64,000 nucleotides of DNA from Spirosoma sp. KUDC1026 (lineage in GTDB: Bacteria > Bacteroidota > Bacteroidia > Cytophagales > Spirosomataceae): positions 1,596,001-1,660,000 of the forward strand of contig NZ_CP056032.1 of the NCBI RefSeq assembly GCF_013375035.1, written 5' to 3'. Within the stretch, counting starts at the first letter, position 1. Every line of letters starts with the position of its first letter. The notes under the pieces are model-generated. The model saw nothing but the letters and a program-made list of their open reading frames with translations, searched no databases and was not told the DNA's origin. Position numbers and translations under genes: made by a program. This document shows positions 26,328-36,261 of this stretch, one piece after another.

Positions 26328-26738
26328 ATGATCGAATTAGTTTCTGACCCGATTGATGTTTCGGCGGCACTTACCTATCTGCATACCGGCGAAGCGGGCG
26401 CCGTGGACCTGTTTCTGGGCGTTGTTCGGAACAAAACCCAGGAACGCTCAGTGGACCGGCTGGAATACGAATCCTACGACCGGATGGCGGTTAGTGAGAT
26501 GCAGAAAATTGCCGACCAGGCTCAGGAAAAATGGCCTATCCTGAAATATGTCATCGTTCATCGCAAGGGTACCTTGCAGATCGGCGAAATGGCCGTATTG
26601 ATTGGTGTCGCCACGGCGCATCGGGCCGACGCGTTCGAAGCCTGTCGGTATATCATCGATACCATCAAACAGACTGTGCCAATCTGGAAAAAAGAAGTAT
26701 TTACCGACGGTGAGGTCTGGGTGAACGCTCATCCCTGA
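26328..26738 (+). CDS. moaE: Molybdopterin synthase catalytic subunit MoaE
   Basis: 136 residues from the ATG at 26328 (the frame is open to 26289, but the upstream residues are not family-like). Seen: GAVDLFLGVVRNKTQERSV, LEYESYDRMA, HRKGTLQIGE, the HRADAFEACRYIID segment and the conserved lysines in PIWKKEVF. It forms a heterotetramer with MoaD. Convergent with the next gene, with no gap between stop codons. Confidence 0.93.
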   Translation: MIELVSDPIDVSAALTYLHTGEAGAVDLFLGVVRNKTQERSVDRLEYESYDRMAVSEMQKIADQAQEKWPILKYVIVHRKGTLQIGEMAVLIGVATAHRADAFEACRYIIDTIKQTVPIWKKEVFTDGEVWVNAHP

Positions 26739-27896
26739 TCAGGGCACCAGAACGGGCTTGGGTCTGCGGGTCGATTTGCTAATATCGTACGTGCCGACGA
26801 TGGGGTAATGATCTGAATACTTTACGTAGTTAATCGTTTCAAAGTTCAGCGCGGAAAGGATCGGGTCATGAAACTGGTGATCGATTCGGATGAACCCTGG
26901 CGGCCTGTTATACGTAAAGCCAAACCCGCGTCCGGCTTCTTCAAACGTGTTTGGCAGGGTTCGGCGTAGTTCTTCGTAGACAACGCTATAGGGCGTGTCG
27001 TTATGATCGCCCGTAACAATTACTGGGTAGTCGCTCTGCTGAATATGCCAGATAACACGCTGCACCTGCTCTTTGCGTTCGATAAAGCCATTACGTAGCG
27101 CACTCAGCACTCCCCGTGTTTCGTGTTTGACGCCTTCCATTTCCTGTTGTTTCAGCACCCGGCCCACCCGAATTCCCATTGACTGGAGGTGGACATTGAT
27201 TACCCGGACCGTATCGTTGCCCACTTTGATGTCGGCCCAGAGCAGACCGTTGTTACCGCTAAAGGGCTCCCGACCGGAGTTGATAATGGGATAAACGGAA
27301 AAAATAGCTGTACCGATTTGCCCTAGCTGTTCATGAGCTTTGGCCGGGTTCAGCAGCACCGAATGACTGTAACCAGCTCGCTGGAACCGGTCCACAATAT
27401 CGTAATCCGGTACGGGAGATGATACGTAAAACTCCTGAAAGCATTTGACAGGTGCGTCGTAACGTAATGCAAAGTTGATCAGCCGGCGGGCGCGTGGCGT
27501 GCTGTGTTCCCGCTCCAGCCGATTATCCAGCCCGAACGCCTGGACGTTATAACTAAACACTTTCAGCGGGACCCCACCCGCCGGAAGAGCAGTAGGAGCC
27601 TCCCACGAAAAAGTACGTTCGCCGAATAAGATGACGCCGACCAGCAAGACCAAACCTGAAAGCCAGCTTCGCCAGGGACGACTGAAAAACCAGGCAATTA
27701 CGCAGGCCAGATTAAAAAGCCAGGCAATTGGAATCGAAATCATAATCATCCCGGCCGACCAGTGCTGGGTCGGTAAATCGTAGAGGAGCCAGTAACTAAA
27801 AAAGGTATAAAGTGCCAGCAGAATATTCAGCGACCAGAACACCGACCGAAAAAATTGAAAAATCAGGTTACCAATCCGAAAAGCTGATACTGCCAT
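26739..27896 (-). CDS. Membrane endonuclease/exonuclease/phosphatase (EEP) family protein
   Basis: 385 residues. Three hydrophobic helices in the first 110 residues (VFWSLNILLALYTFFSYWLL, MIMISIPIAWLFNLACVIAW, WLSGLVLLVGVILF) anchor it; the rest is an EEP fold with VFSYNVQAFG, the VINVHLQSMG segment, the catalytic TGDHNDTPYS and a C-terminal SDHYPIV. The predicted substrate is unknown: these domains hydrolyse phosphodiesters in nucleic acids, lipids or inositides. The frame allows a start at 27926, but ATG 27896 is closer to the family start. Confidence 0.82.
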   Translation of the reverse strand: MAVSAFRIGNLIFQFFRSVFWSLNILLALYTFFSYWLLYDLPTQHWSAGMIMISIPIAWLFNLACVIAWFFSRPWRSWLSGLVLLVGVILFGERTFSWEAPTALPAGGVPLKVFSYNVQAFGLDNRLEREHSTPRARRLINFALRYDAPVKCFQEFYVSSPVPDYDIVDRFQRAGYSHSVLLNPAKAHEQLGQIGTAIFSVYPIINSGREPFSGNNGLLWADIKVGNDTVRVINVHLQSMGIRVGRVLKQQEMEGVKHETRGVLSALRNGFIERKEQVQRVIWHIQQSDYPVIVTGDHNDTPYSVVYEELRRTLPNTFEEAGRGFGFTYNRPPGFIRIDHQFHDPILSALNFETINYVKYSDHYPIVGTYDISKSTRRPKPVLVP

Positions 27897-27975
27897 GTGT
27901 ACTGGGGGAAGCCCTTTTGTGGCCAAAATTAAGCGATTACGACTACAAACCCCTAATAGGTCGTGACGTGCATTC

Positions 27976-28006
27976 TTGCGTATGACGAAAGAATGTGCTA
28001 GCTTTG
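27976..28006 (+). promoter_or_regulatory. Bacteroidota-type promoter for rimP-nusA
   Basis: TTG (27976-27978), 20-base spacer, TAGCTTTG (27999-28006). The spacing matches the TTG/TAnnTTTG promoter of primary sigma factors in Bacteroidota. Confidence 0.7.
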
Positions 28007-28035
28007 TAGCAGGAATGGTAACTAGTATTGGTGAA

Positions 28036-28062
28036 AAAAAAGGGAGTCGGACTCCCTTTTTT
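28036..28062 (+). terminator. Leader hairpin (possible attenuator) before rimP
   Basis: AAAAAAGGGAGT-CGG-ACTCCCTTTTTT, a perfect terminator-like hairpin between the predicted promoter and the rimP start, 14 bases upstream of its ATG. It may tune expression of the operon, or be a terminator of an unseen transcript. Confidence 0.65.
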
Positions 28063-28076
28063 GTTAGCCTTATTTT

Positions 28077-28589
28077 ATGAACGATAAGGAACGGGTAATA
28101 GAATTACTGCAGCCTTACCTGGATAATGATCGCATTTATGTGGTTGATATTCAAGTGGCTGGCCGGCAGGGAGGGCGTTTGAAAGTGACAATCCTGCTGG
28201 ATAGCGATGCCGGAATTACCATTGATGAGTGTGCATCCATCAGCCGCCAGTTGGGTGGTCAGATGGATGAAATGAATTTTTTTGGTGAAGCGCCCTTTAC
28301 GCTGGAAGTTTCGTCGCCCGGAGTTGATTTTCCGCTCACGTTTTCGCGGCAATACGTACGTAACATCGGCCGTCAGCTAGCTGTTACGTTAACGGATGGC
28401 CGGGTCTGGAAAGGTACGCTGGATGCCGTCGAGGAAACCCATATCATTCTGGATGTCGTACCCGAAAAAAAATCGAAAAGCCAGCTGAAAAAGGAAGCGC
28501 TTCTGCAGACCGAAGCGCCCATAGTCGGACCGACGCCTGTTCCGTTCGAACAGATTCAGAAATCAAACGTTGAAATTTCTTTCAAATAG
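28077..28589 (+). CDS. rimP: Ribosome maturation factor RimP
   Basis: Needed for 30S subunit maturation. 170 residues. Seen: VVDIQVAGRQGGRLKVTILLDSD (split by conserved positions), GITIDECASISRQL, the EVSSPGVDFPLT signature and the C-terminal SH3-like KGTLDAVEETHIILD. A basic C-terminal extension is present, as in other Bacteroidota. It is the first gene of the rimP-nusA-infB cluster and lies behind the promoter and leader hairpin noted at 27976-28062. Confidence 0.93.
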   Translation: MNDKERVIELLQPYLDNDRIYVVDIQVAGRQGGRLKVTILLDSDAGITIDECASISRQLGGQMDEMNFFGEAPFTLEVSSPGVDFPLTFSRQYVRNIGRQLAVTLTDGRVWKGTLDAVEETHIILDVVPEKKSKSQLKKEALLQTEAPIVGPTPVPFEQIQKSNVEISFK

Positions 28590-28633
28590 TTGCGGACAGA
28601 AATAGTCCTGAACTTGAAACCATACTTAGGAAA

Positions 28634-29878
28634 ATGACCAGCGGACTACTAATCGAATCATTTGCTGATTTTGCCCGGTCGAAAAATATTGACCGGCCAA
28701 CCATGATCGCCATCCTGGAAGAAGTCTTCCGGACAATGATTCGCAAAAAATACGGCACCGACGAAAATTTCGACGTCATCATCAACGCGGAAAGCGGTGA
28801 TCTTGAAATGTGGCGCACGCGTGAAATCGTTGATGACGATTCGGAGGATATCTGGGATTATGATAAAATTCCCCTCGCCGAAGCCCGTAAAATTCAGGAT
28901 GACTTTGAAGTGGGTGAGCAGGTCGCCGAGGAAGTTAAATTGCTTGACTTTGGCCGCCGGGTGGTGCAGACGGCCCGCCAGACCCTGATCCAGCGGATCA
29001 AGGATATGGAAAAAGAAGTTCTCTACCAGAAATACAAAGATCAGGTGGGGGATTTGGTGAGTGCTGAGGTGTACCAATTGCTGAAGCACGAAATCATCCT
29101 GACGGACGGTGAAGGCAACGAACTAAGCCTGCCCCGCACAGAGCAGATCTCAAAAGATCGGTACCGGAAAGGCGAAGCGGTTAAGGCCGTCATTAGCCGG
29201 GTCGATATGTTGAATGGAACGCCTAAAATTGTTCTGTCCCGTACGTCGCCCGTCTTCTTGGAACGTTTGTTTGAGATTGAGGTACCGGAGATTTACGATG
29301 GTTTGATCTCGATTCGCAAAATCGTTCGGGAGCCGGGTGAGCGCGCTAAAGTTGCCGTAGAATCGTACGACGATCGCATCGATCCTGTTGGCGCCTGCGT
29401 AGGGATGAAAGGATCCCGGATTCACGGCATTGTTCGGGAGTTGGGCAACGAAAACATCGACGTAATCAACTATACCGAAAACCTGGAACTGCTCATCAGT
29501 CGGGCACTCAGCCCTGCTAAAGTTAGCTCGATGAATATCGACCGCGACGCCAAACGGGTGTCGGTCTTCCTGAAACCGGACCAAGTGTCGCTGGCTATCG
29601 GTAAAGGTGGACAAAATATCAAACTAGCCGGTCGGCTGGTTGATATGGAAATCGACGTATTCCGGGATAACGAAGGTCAGGAAGATGACGAGGATGTTGA
29701 CCTGATGGAGTTCTCGGACGAAATCGACGAGTGGATGATTCAGGAGCTGCGTAAAGTTGGTCTTGATACCGCCAAGAGTGTACTAGCACTCAGCAAAGAA
29801 GAACTCGTTCGTCGGACGGACCTTGAAGAAGATACCGTTGAGGAGATTATGAGCATCCTGAAACAGGAGTTCGAATAA
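28634..29878 (+). CDS. nusA: Transcription termination/antitermination factor NusA
   Basis: 414 residues. N-terminal domain (MTSGLLIESFADFARSKN onward), S1 domain (about 130-200, GEAVKAVISRVD), then two KH domains (GACVGMKGSRIHGIVRELGNEN and VSLAIGKGGQNIKLAGRL). An acidic stretch (GQEDDEDVDLMEF) and one C-terminal helix-hairpin segment follow. It modulates pausing and termination on RNA polymerase. 44 bp after rimP, so they are cotranscribed. Confidence 0.95.
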   Translation: MTSGLLIESFADFARSKNIDRPTMIAILEEVFRTMIRKKYGTDENFDVIINAESGDLEMWRTREIVDDDSEDIWDYDKIPLAEARKIQDDFEVGEQVAEEVKLLDFGRRVVQTARQTLIQRIKDMEKEVLYQKYKDQVGDLVSAEVYQLLKHEIILTDGEGNELSLPRTEQISKDRYRKGEAVKAVISRVDMLNGTPKIVLSRTSPVFLERLFEIEVPEIYDGLISIRKIVREPGERAKVAVESYDDRIDPVGACVGMKGSRIHGIVRELGNENIDVINYTENLELLISRALSPAKVSSMNIDRDAKRVSVFLKPDQVSLAIGKGGQNIKLAGRLVDMEIDVFRDNEGQEDDEDVDLMEFSDEIDEWMIQELRKVGLDTAKSVLALSKEELVRRTDLEEDTVEEIMSILKQEFE

Positions 29879-29984
29879 AGGCGAAAGGCTAGGGTAAGTG
29901 CGAAAAATAATTGGACAAAACCGATTGCCGGACCCTTATCCTGGGTTAAATAAATAAGTACCGGGATTTTTATTGTACTAACTG

Positions 29985-30017
29985 TTGTTCATACCATATC
30001 AACAACCATTAAATTTG
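29985..30017 (+). promoter_or_regulatory. Candidate internal promoter for infB
   Basis: TTG (29985-29987), 22-base spacer, TAAATTTG (30010-30017), 19 bases before the infB start. The spacer is slightly longer than usual. Confidence 0.5.
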
Positions 30018-30036
30018 CCGAATATAGACCGAACGT

Positions 30037-33000
30037 ATGGCAGAAGATAAGTCAATGCGCCTAAGCCAAGTGGCAAAAATTCTCAACAAGGGATTATCCT
30101 CTGTTGCGAATAGTCTGTCTGCCAAAGGGTTTAAGGTTGAAATTAATCCTAACACCAAAATCAACACAGAACAGTTGGAGGTGTTAGCGAAGGAGTATAA
30201 ATCTACGGAACTCCTGAACGGAGCTCGCCGGGCTGAACCGCAGGTTGCCGTCGCCGAGTCACCGCGTCGTCGGGAGGAGGATGTTATTTTGTACCGTCGT
30301 GATGACGCAGGTCGTCCTATTACGGACGCTAAAGCTGACGCTCCCAAAGCAGATGCACCCCGGTCGACAACCCCTCAGCCAACTGCTGCCGAAGCTAAAC
30401 CAGCACCACAAACCGCTCAGACGGGTTTGCCGGGTCTGAAAGTAGTTGGTAAAATAGATTTGAACGCGAAGCCCGCTCCGCAGCCTGCCCCCACAGCGAA
30501 AGCGCCGGTTCAGCAGGATGTGAAGCCGGTAGAGCCACCTAAGCCCTCTCCGGTTGCAGAACCAGCGAAGGCTCCTGTTACGCCTGCTCCCGCTCCGGAA
30601 GCGGCTAAACCCGTGCAGCAGCCTGCTCCTGTACCCGTAGCGCCCACTCCTGTTGAAGCAAAAGCAGTGGTACAACCCGTAAAACCGGCGGCCTCAGCTA
30701 CGCCAGCGGCTCCGGCTGCTGAAACGAAACCGGTAACTGCGCCTGCCGAGCAGCCCAAACCTGCACCAGCTACGTCACAACCGCCAAAAGCGAACGTAGC
30801 TAGTCCAGCTCCAGCCAAGGTAGAAACTCCCGCGCCAGCAGCGCCGGCTGCAGCACCAAGTACTTCGGAAAGCGAAGCCGCAGCGCCAACGGAAACAATC
30901 CGGGCAGCGGGTAGCCATCAACTGGGTGGATTGAAAATTCTGGGTAAGATAGAATTACCTGTCAACAATCCGCGTCAGGGCGGTGGTGGTAACAACGCCG
31001 ATAAAAAGAAACGGAAGCGGATTCGTGGCCGTGAAGGTGCGGTTAACGTTAATACGCCAGGCACACCAGGGCAACCTGGCCAGGGTGGTAATAATAATAA
31101 CCGGAATGATCGCGGGCCACGTGATGGTCACAACGACCGCGGACCGGTTAACCGTACTGACCGGCCTGCCGGTGATCAGGACAATCGCCAGCAACAAGGA
31201 CGAGGTGACCGGACCAGCAACTCGGGTACGCCCAACACGAATACCAACAACAACGCGAACAATAATAACGCGTCGGGTAACCGGGGAGGTAATAACAATA
31301 ACCGTAGCGGGGGTAATAACAACCGGGGCGGTGGCAATAACAATAACCGGGGTGGTGGAAACCGCCGGGAAGCGCCTACCCAGGCTGACGTTCGTAAGTC
31401 GATTCAGCAAACGAACGCCCGGATGCAGGGTAACCAGCCCAACCGGGGTGCCGACCGTCGACGTGATCGCCGGAATCAACGTGAAGAAGATCGCCGGCTG
31501 TTGAACGAACAGGAGGAACTGGAAGCAAAAACGCTGAAAGTAACCGAGTTTGTTTCGGCTAATGACCTGGCTTCACTGATGGACGTGTCGATCAACGAAG
31601 TTATTTCGGTCTGTCTAAATCTGGGTATGTTCGTATCGATCAACCAGCGTCTGGATGCCGAAGCGATTACGGTTATTGCCGATGAATTTGGTTATGACGT
31701 TCAGTTCGTATCGGCCGAAGATGAAACGGAGGCTGGTGTAGACGTAGCCGCCGACGAACCCGAAGACCTGCAATCACGGGCTCCGATCGTAACGATCATG
31801 GGTCACGTTGACCACGGTAAAACGTCGTTACTTGACTACATCCGTCGGGCGAAAGTAGCCGCTGGTGAAGCCGGTGGTATTACGCAGCACATTGGCGCTT
31901 ATAGCGTAAAAACAGCCGACGACCGGATGATTACGTTCCTCGATACACCGGGTCACGAAGCCTTTACGGCCATGCGGGCGCGGGGTGCGAAAGTAACGGA
32001 CGTTGTTATCATTGTGATTGCTGCTGATGATAGCATCATGCCACAAACGCGGGAAGCTATCAACCACGCTCAGGTAGCTGGTGTACCAATCGTATTTGCC
32101 TTCTCGAAAGTTGATAAGCCGGGCGCCGATGCGGAGAAAATCCGTACTGAACTGGCAGCGATGAACATGCTCGTTGAAGAGTGGGGCGGTAAGTATCAGG
32201 CGCAAGAAATTTCGTCGAAGTCCGGTATGGGCGTAGACGATCTGCTTGAAAAAGTGTTGCTTGAAGCCGAACTGCTCGAACTGAAAGCTAACCCGGATCG
32301 TCGTGCTTTGGGTACGGTGATCGAGGCTTCGCTGGATAAAGGTCGCGGTTACGTATCGACGGTACTGGTTGAAAACGGTACGCTACGTCAGGGCGACATC
32401 ATGCTCGTGGGAGCCCACTACGGCCGCATCCGGGCTATGACGAATGACCGGGGCGAACGGATTAAAGAAGCTGGTCCTGCCAAGCCGGTTCAGATTCTGG
32501 GTCTGCCAGGTGCTCCACAGGCGGGTGACAAGTTCAACGTCATGGAAACCGAACGTGAAGCGCGTGAGATTGCTAACAAACGTGAGCAACTGCTGCGTGA
32601 ACAATCGCTGCGTACCCGCAAACACATTACGCTCGAAGAGATCGGTCGCCGGAAAGCAATCGGTACCTTCAAAGAACTGAACGTGATTGTGAAAGGTGAC
32701 GTGGACGGATCGGTCGAAGCCCTTTCGGATTCGTTGCTGCAACTGTCGACCGAAGAAGTACAGGTGAACATCATCCACAAAGCAGTGGGTCAGATTTCTG
32801 AATCAGACATTCTGCTGGCTTCGGCTTCGGATGCGGTCATCGTTGGCTTCCAGGTTCGTCCATCGGCCAGTGCTCGTAAACTGGCTGAACAGGAACAGAT
32901 CGAAATTCGTCTGTACTCGATTATCTACGACGCGATCAACGAAGTGAAAGATGCTATGGAAGGGCTGCTTGCTCCGACTGTGGAAGAAGTTATCGTTGGT

Positions 33001-33282
33001 AATATCGAAGTACGCGAAGTCTTCAAGATCAGCAAAATCGGTACGGTAGCGGGTTGCTACGTGACAGAAGGGAATATCAAACGGAACAACAAAATCCGGA
33101 TTATTCGCGACTTCATCGTGGTCCACACGGGCGAGATCAGTGCGCTGAAACGCTTCAAGGATGACGTTAACGAAGTGAAGTTTGGCTACGAATGTGGTCT
33201 GAGCATCAAAAACTTCAACGACATTGAAGTGGGTGATGTGATCGAAAGCTTCGAACTGAAAGAAGTAAAACGGACGCTGTAA
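30037..33282 (+). CDS. infB: Translation initiation factor IF-2
   Basis: Places initiator tRNA on the 30S subunit with GTP. 1081 residues, long because of an extended N-terminal region: Pro/Ala/Lys-rich low complexity (about 100-300) followed by an Asn/Gly/Arg-rich stretch (about 315-480, many AAC/AAT runs). The core begins with the IF-2N segment; G1 is GHVDHGKT at residue 589, G2 GGITQHIG, G3 DTPGHE, and G4 reads SKVD where most IF-2 have NKxD. Domains II-IV follow to a normal end. Translation from the ATG at 30037 is supported by [13 protein letters not shown]. Confidence 0.96.
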   Translation: MAEDKSMRLSQVAKILNKGLSSVANSLSAKGFKVEINPNTKINTEQLEVLAKEYKSTELLNGARRAEPQVAVAESPRRREEDVILYRRDDAGRPITDAKADAPKADAPRSTTPQPTAAEAKPAPQTAQTGLPGLKVVGKIDLNAKPAPQPAPTAKAPVQQDVKPVEPPKPSPVAEPAKAPVTPAPAPEAAKPVQQPAPVPVAPTPVEAKAVVQPVKPAASATPAAPAAETKPVTAPAEQPKPAPATSQPPKANVASPAPAKVETPAPAAPAAAPSTSESEAAAPTETIRAAGSHQLGGLKILGKIELPVNNPRQGGGGNNADKKKRKRIRGREGAVNVNTPGTPGQPGQGGNNNNRNDRGPRDGHNDRGPVNRTDRPAGDQDNRQQQGRGDRTSNSGTPNTNTNNNANNNNASGNRGGNNNNRSGGNNNRGGGNNNNRGGGNRREAPTQADVRKSIQQTNARMQGNQPNRGADRRRDRRNQREEDRRLLNEQEELEAKTLKVTEFVSANDLASLMDVSINEVISVCLNLGMFVSINQRLDAEAITVIADEFGYDVQFVSAEDETEAGVDVAADEPEDLQSRAPIVTIMGHVDHGKTSLLDYIRRAKVAAGEAGGITQHIGAYSVKTADDRMITFLDTPGHEAFTAMRARGAKVTDVVIIVIAADDSIMPQTREAINHAQVAGVPIVFAFSKVDKPGADAEKIRTELAAMNMLVEEWGGKYQAQEISSKSGMGVDDLLEKVLLEAELLELKANPDRRALGTVIEASLDKGRGYVSTVLVENGTLRQGDIMLVGAHYGRIRAMTNDRGERIKEAGPAKPVQILGLPGAPQAGDKFNVMETEREAREIANKREQLLREQSLRTRKHITLEEIGRRKAIGTFKELNVIVKGDVDGSVEALSDSLLQLSTEEVQVNIIHKAVGQISESDILLASASDAVIVGFQVRPSASARKLAEQEQIEIRLYSIIYDAINEVKDAMEGLLAPTVEEVIVGNIEVREVFKISKIGTVAGCYVTEGNIKRNNKIRIIRDFIVVHTGEISALKRFKDDVNEVKFGYECGLSIKNFNDIEVGDVIESFELKEVKRTL

Positions 33283-33314
33283 GGCTGACAAACAATAAGT
33301 TTCTAGGATGAGGG

Positions 33315-33344
33315 AGCCCCTATCAGTACTGATAGGGGCTTTTT
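33315..33344 (+). terminator. Rho-independent terminator of the rimP-nusA-infB operon
   Basis: AGCCCCTATCAGT/ACTGATAGGGGCT, 13 bp paired, followed by TTTTT. Confidence 0.85.
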
Positions 33345-33463
33345 CGTGTTTAATTCGTAGGTAAACCTGCTGGCTTATCACTAACTTGGGCGGAAGAGAA
33401 ACGAAAGGTTTGGAACCGATCGTTATCTATTGGCAGGATCAACGTTTGCAGCACGCCGTCTGA

Positions 33464-35563
33464 ATGAATTTCCTATATCCGTCATTTTTGTTTGGGTTAT
33501 TGGCCGTTTCGGTACCAATTGCCATTCACCTTTTCAATTTTCGCCGAACCCGCCGGGTCTACTTTACAAACGTAGCGCTACTGCGTACTGTCCAGACAGA
33601 AACTAAGTCGTTCCGTCGGCTGAAGCACTGGCTCATACTAGCGGCCCGCTGTTTGTTTCTGGCTTGTCTGGTGCTGGCGTTTGCGCAGCCCTTTATTCCA
33701 AACCCACGGCTGGCCGGAAAAAATACGCCCGGCATAACGCAGAAAGGCGTAACGAGTCTGTATCTGGATAATTCATACAGCATGCAGAATGAGCGTAACG
33801 AAAAGCGCTACCTCGATATCGCTATCGGTAAGCTGGATGAATTACTGACGCTGTTTCGAAATGCCAGTTCGCTGCAATTGCTGACCAATGATTTTTCGGG
33901 GAATGAGCAACAAACGGGAACCGCCGAGGCCATTCGGGATCGGGTGACATCGGTCCGATACGCGCATACGCCCCGCGCGTTAGAAGCCGTTTATCGGCGT
34001 CAGCGGAACCTGCTGGCTGGTATTAATCCGGCCGGGGGAAATCAATTATTCTGGTTTTCCGACTTTCAGAAAAGTACGGGTGGTGATTTGAACAAACTGA
34101 AAATTGACTCCAGCGATCGGTTGTTTATCGTGCCGCTGGATGCACAGTCCACCAAGAACGTATTCGTCGATTCAGTCTGGCTGAGTACGCCCTTTATTCG
34201 CGAGATGCAGAACAATAGCCTGAACGTCAAACTGACGAATGGCGGGCAGGAAAACGTAAAAAATCTGCCCGTTCGGCTGTATCTGGATGATGCGCAGACC
34301 TCGACGGCTTCGGCTACGCTGGCCCCCGGTGGATCGGCTACGGTATCACTGAATTTTAACGTTACGTCGAAGGGCTATCATCGGGGCCGGATTGTGTTTG
34401 AGGATTTTCCAATTACGTTCGACAACCAGTATTTCTTCGTGATCGAAGCGTCGCCTGCCGTTCGGGTGCTTCACCTATACGAGCAGAAAGCGCCGGTCGA
34501 CTACGTACAGGCGGTCTATGCCAACGATAGTTTATTTACTCGCCGAAGTTTCAACGCCCAGAATTTTGACGTTGGTCAGTTGAAAGCAACCGACCTGGTG
34601 GTGCTGGAAGGCGTAACGCAGGTGAGCGGGACGTTACGTACCGAACTGGAACAGTTTGTTCGTCAGGGAGGAAGCCTGACAATTATTCCGCCTGAAAAGC
34701 CTGATCTGGCTTCGTATGGCCCATTCCTGTTGACACTAGGCGTTGGCGGGGTGCGGGCGGTGGAAGGAACCGCTACGCCTACCTTACTACCCGTGGCAGA
34801 GCCCGATCGGCGCAGTCCGTTCTTTCAGGACGTTTTTCAGCAGAGTTACCAGTCTGATCCGGTCAATATGCCTAACGTTGCACCGGTCTGGCGCTGGAAC
34901 GCGGGTGAGCGTTTGCTGAATCTTCGGGATGGCAATCCGTTGCTGACGCGTTCTCGGGCAGGAAACGGTACGTCGAAAACGGGGGCGGTTTATGTGTTGG
35001 CGAACCCATTAGCCAGTCAGTATGGGAATCTGGCTGAACACGCGCTTTTCGTACCGATTATGTATAAAATGGCCGCTCTGAGCGTACGCGCTCAACAAAC
35101 GGCTTATTCGTTCGATGACAACTCACTGACGATTTCAATTAGCAATCCCGCCGATCGGGCGGTGTACAAACTGAAGCGGGATAAACTGGAAATTATTCCG
35201 GTGCAACGTGTCGTAGGCAATCAGTTGTTTTTAGAAATGCCTAAGAGCAACGAGCTGGCGGCAGGACAGGAAATCGAAGCAGGCTATTACGAGCTTCAGA
35301 ATAATCAGGGCCAAACAGAACGGCTGCTGGCGTTTAATCATGGGAACGATGAGTCCCGAATGGAGTTTTATACTTCAGACGAGCTGCGCCGGATATTTGC
35401 TAGTCAGCCTAACGTTGAGGTGTTTGACAGTATTCAGGATGGCAATTTTGCGCAGGTACTCGAAGAAGAAACCATGGGCAAAAGCCTCTGGAAATATTTC
35501 CTGATTGCGTCGCTGGCATTCCTGCTGCTTGAAATAGGAATGGTACGTTTTATGAAAGGGTAA
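33464..35563 (+). CDS. BatA-domain membrane protein
   Basis: 699 residues. The N terminus has two transmembrane helices separated by the BatA signature: FLYPSFLFGLLAVSVPIAIHL, then FNFRRTRRVYFTNVALL, then HWLILAARCLFLACLVLAFAQPF. A VWA-like region follows (LYLDNSYSMQN carries a DxSxS-type motif), then beta-sandwich segments and a glutamine-amidotransferase-like segment (LVVLEGVTQVSG ... GGSLTIIPPE). One helix closes the C terminus (FLIASLAFLLLEIGMVRF in part). Bat proteins were linked to aerotolerance in Bacteroides, but the exact role is unknown. No other bat genes adjoin. Confidence 0.82.
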   Translation: MNFLYPSFLFGLLAVSVPIAIHLFNFRRTRRVYFTNVALLRTVQTETKSFRRLKHWLILAARCLFLACLVLAFAQPFIPNPRLAGKNTPGITQKGVTSLYLDNSYSMQNERNEKRYLDIAIGKLDELLTLFRNASSLQLLTNDFSGNEQQTGTAEAIRDRVTSVRYAHTPRALEAVYRRQRNLLAGINPAGGNQLFWFSDFQKSTGGDLNKLKIDSSDRLFIVPLDAQSTKNVFVDSVWLSTPFIREMQNNSLNVKLTNGGQENVKNLPVRLYLDDAQTSTASATLAPGGSATVSLNFNVTSKGYHRGRIVFEDFPITFDNQYFFVIEASPAVRVLHLYEQKAPVDYVQAVYANDSLFTRRSFNAQNFDVGQLKATDLVVLEGVTQVSGTLRTELEQFVRQGGSLTIIPPEKPDLASYGPFLLTLGVGGVRAVEGTATPTLLPVAEPDRRSPFFQDVFQQSYQSDPVNMPNVAPVWRWNAGERLLNLRDGNPLLTRSRAGNGTSKTGAVYVLANPLASQYGNLAEHALFVPIMYKMAALSVRAQQTAYSFDDNSLTISISNPADRAVYKLKRDKLEIIPVQRVVGNQLFLEMPKSNELAAGQEIEAGYYELQNNQGQTERLLAFNHGNDESRMEFYTSDELRRIFASQPNVEVFDSIQDGNFAQVLEEETMGKSLWKYFLIASLAFLLLEIGMVRFMKG

Positions 35564-35599
35564 ATTGCTATTTTTAAACAACAGCAGACCGCTACTGTC

Positions 35600-36205
35600 A
35601 TGACCAACATCGTGTTTCCCCTGGAGATTGAACCGGGCATCGATATGCTCGACCGTCTGCGCCACATGACTGATGATGAGTTTTTCTACTTCTGTCAGGA
35701 AAACCCAGAGCACAAATTTGAGCGCGACGCAGATGGAACAATAAAACTGATGGGACAAACAGGTGGAGAAACGGGCCGACGGAATACGAAACTGATAAGC
35801 CGGATTGATATTTGGTCAGAAGAAACAGCGAATGGCGTTGTCTTTGATTCATCGACCGGATTTCGGTTACCCAATGGAGCGACTCGTTCCCCTGATGTAG
35901 CCTGGGTGAGCAACGAACAGTGGAATCAACTTACTGCCGACGAACGTCGCAAATTTCCACCACTCTGCCCCGATTTCGTTGTTGAACTCATGAGCGAGTC
36001 GGACACGATGAAAGACACCGAAGCGAAGATGCGGGAATACATGGACAACGGTTGTCGGCTGGGGTGGTTACTCGATCCGAAAACTGAACTCAGCAAAGTT
36101 TACAGGGCTAACGGTTCGGTCAGCGTTATCGAAGGATTTGATAATATATTATCGGGGGAGGACGTATTACCTGAATTTGCCTTTTCGCTGTCAGTGTTAC
36201 GGTAG
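35600..36205 (+). CDS. Uma2 family (DUF820) putative endonuclease
   Basis: 201 residues, a PD-(D/E)XK-fold family expanded in Bacteroidota and cyanobacteria. Seen: ISRIDIWSEE, the core D in RSPDVAWV, E in DFVVELMSESD, followed by KMREYMDNGCRLGWLLDP and the EVLPEF-type end (SGEDVLPEF). The cellular role is unknown; copies are often mobile or solitary. It lies 36 bp after the BatA gene and ends at a bidirectional terminator. Confidence 0.8.
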   Translation: MTNIVFPLEIEPGIDMLDRLRHMTDDEFFYFCQENPEHKFERDADGTIKLMGQTGGETGRRNTKLISRIDIWSEETANGVVFDSSTGFRLPNGATRSPDVAWVSNEQWNQLTADERRKFPPLCPDFVVELMSESDTMKDTEAKMREYMDNGCRLGWLLDPKTELSKVYRANGSVSVIEGFDNILSGEDVLPEFAFSLSVLR

Positions 36206-36230
36206 CGCGAGAAGCACTACAATCAAGTCA

Positions 36231-36261
36231 AAAACGATCAGCCGACTACTGGTCGTTTTTG
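36231..36261. terminator. Bidirectional terminator between the Uma2 gene and folA
   Basis: AAAACGATCAG ... CTGGTCGTTTT, 11 pairs including one G-T. Its loop region GACTACTGGTC recurs in the hairpin at 40678-40724. Confidence 0.8.

Noticed and set aside
31080..31380. Dense AAC/GGT-rich low-complexity DNA in infB as a possible repeat array
   Set aside because: It is in the IF-2 reading frame and encodes the Asn/Gly-rich linker.
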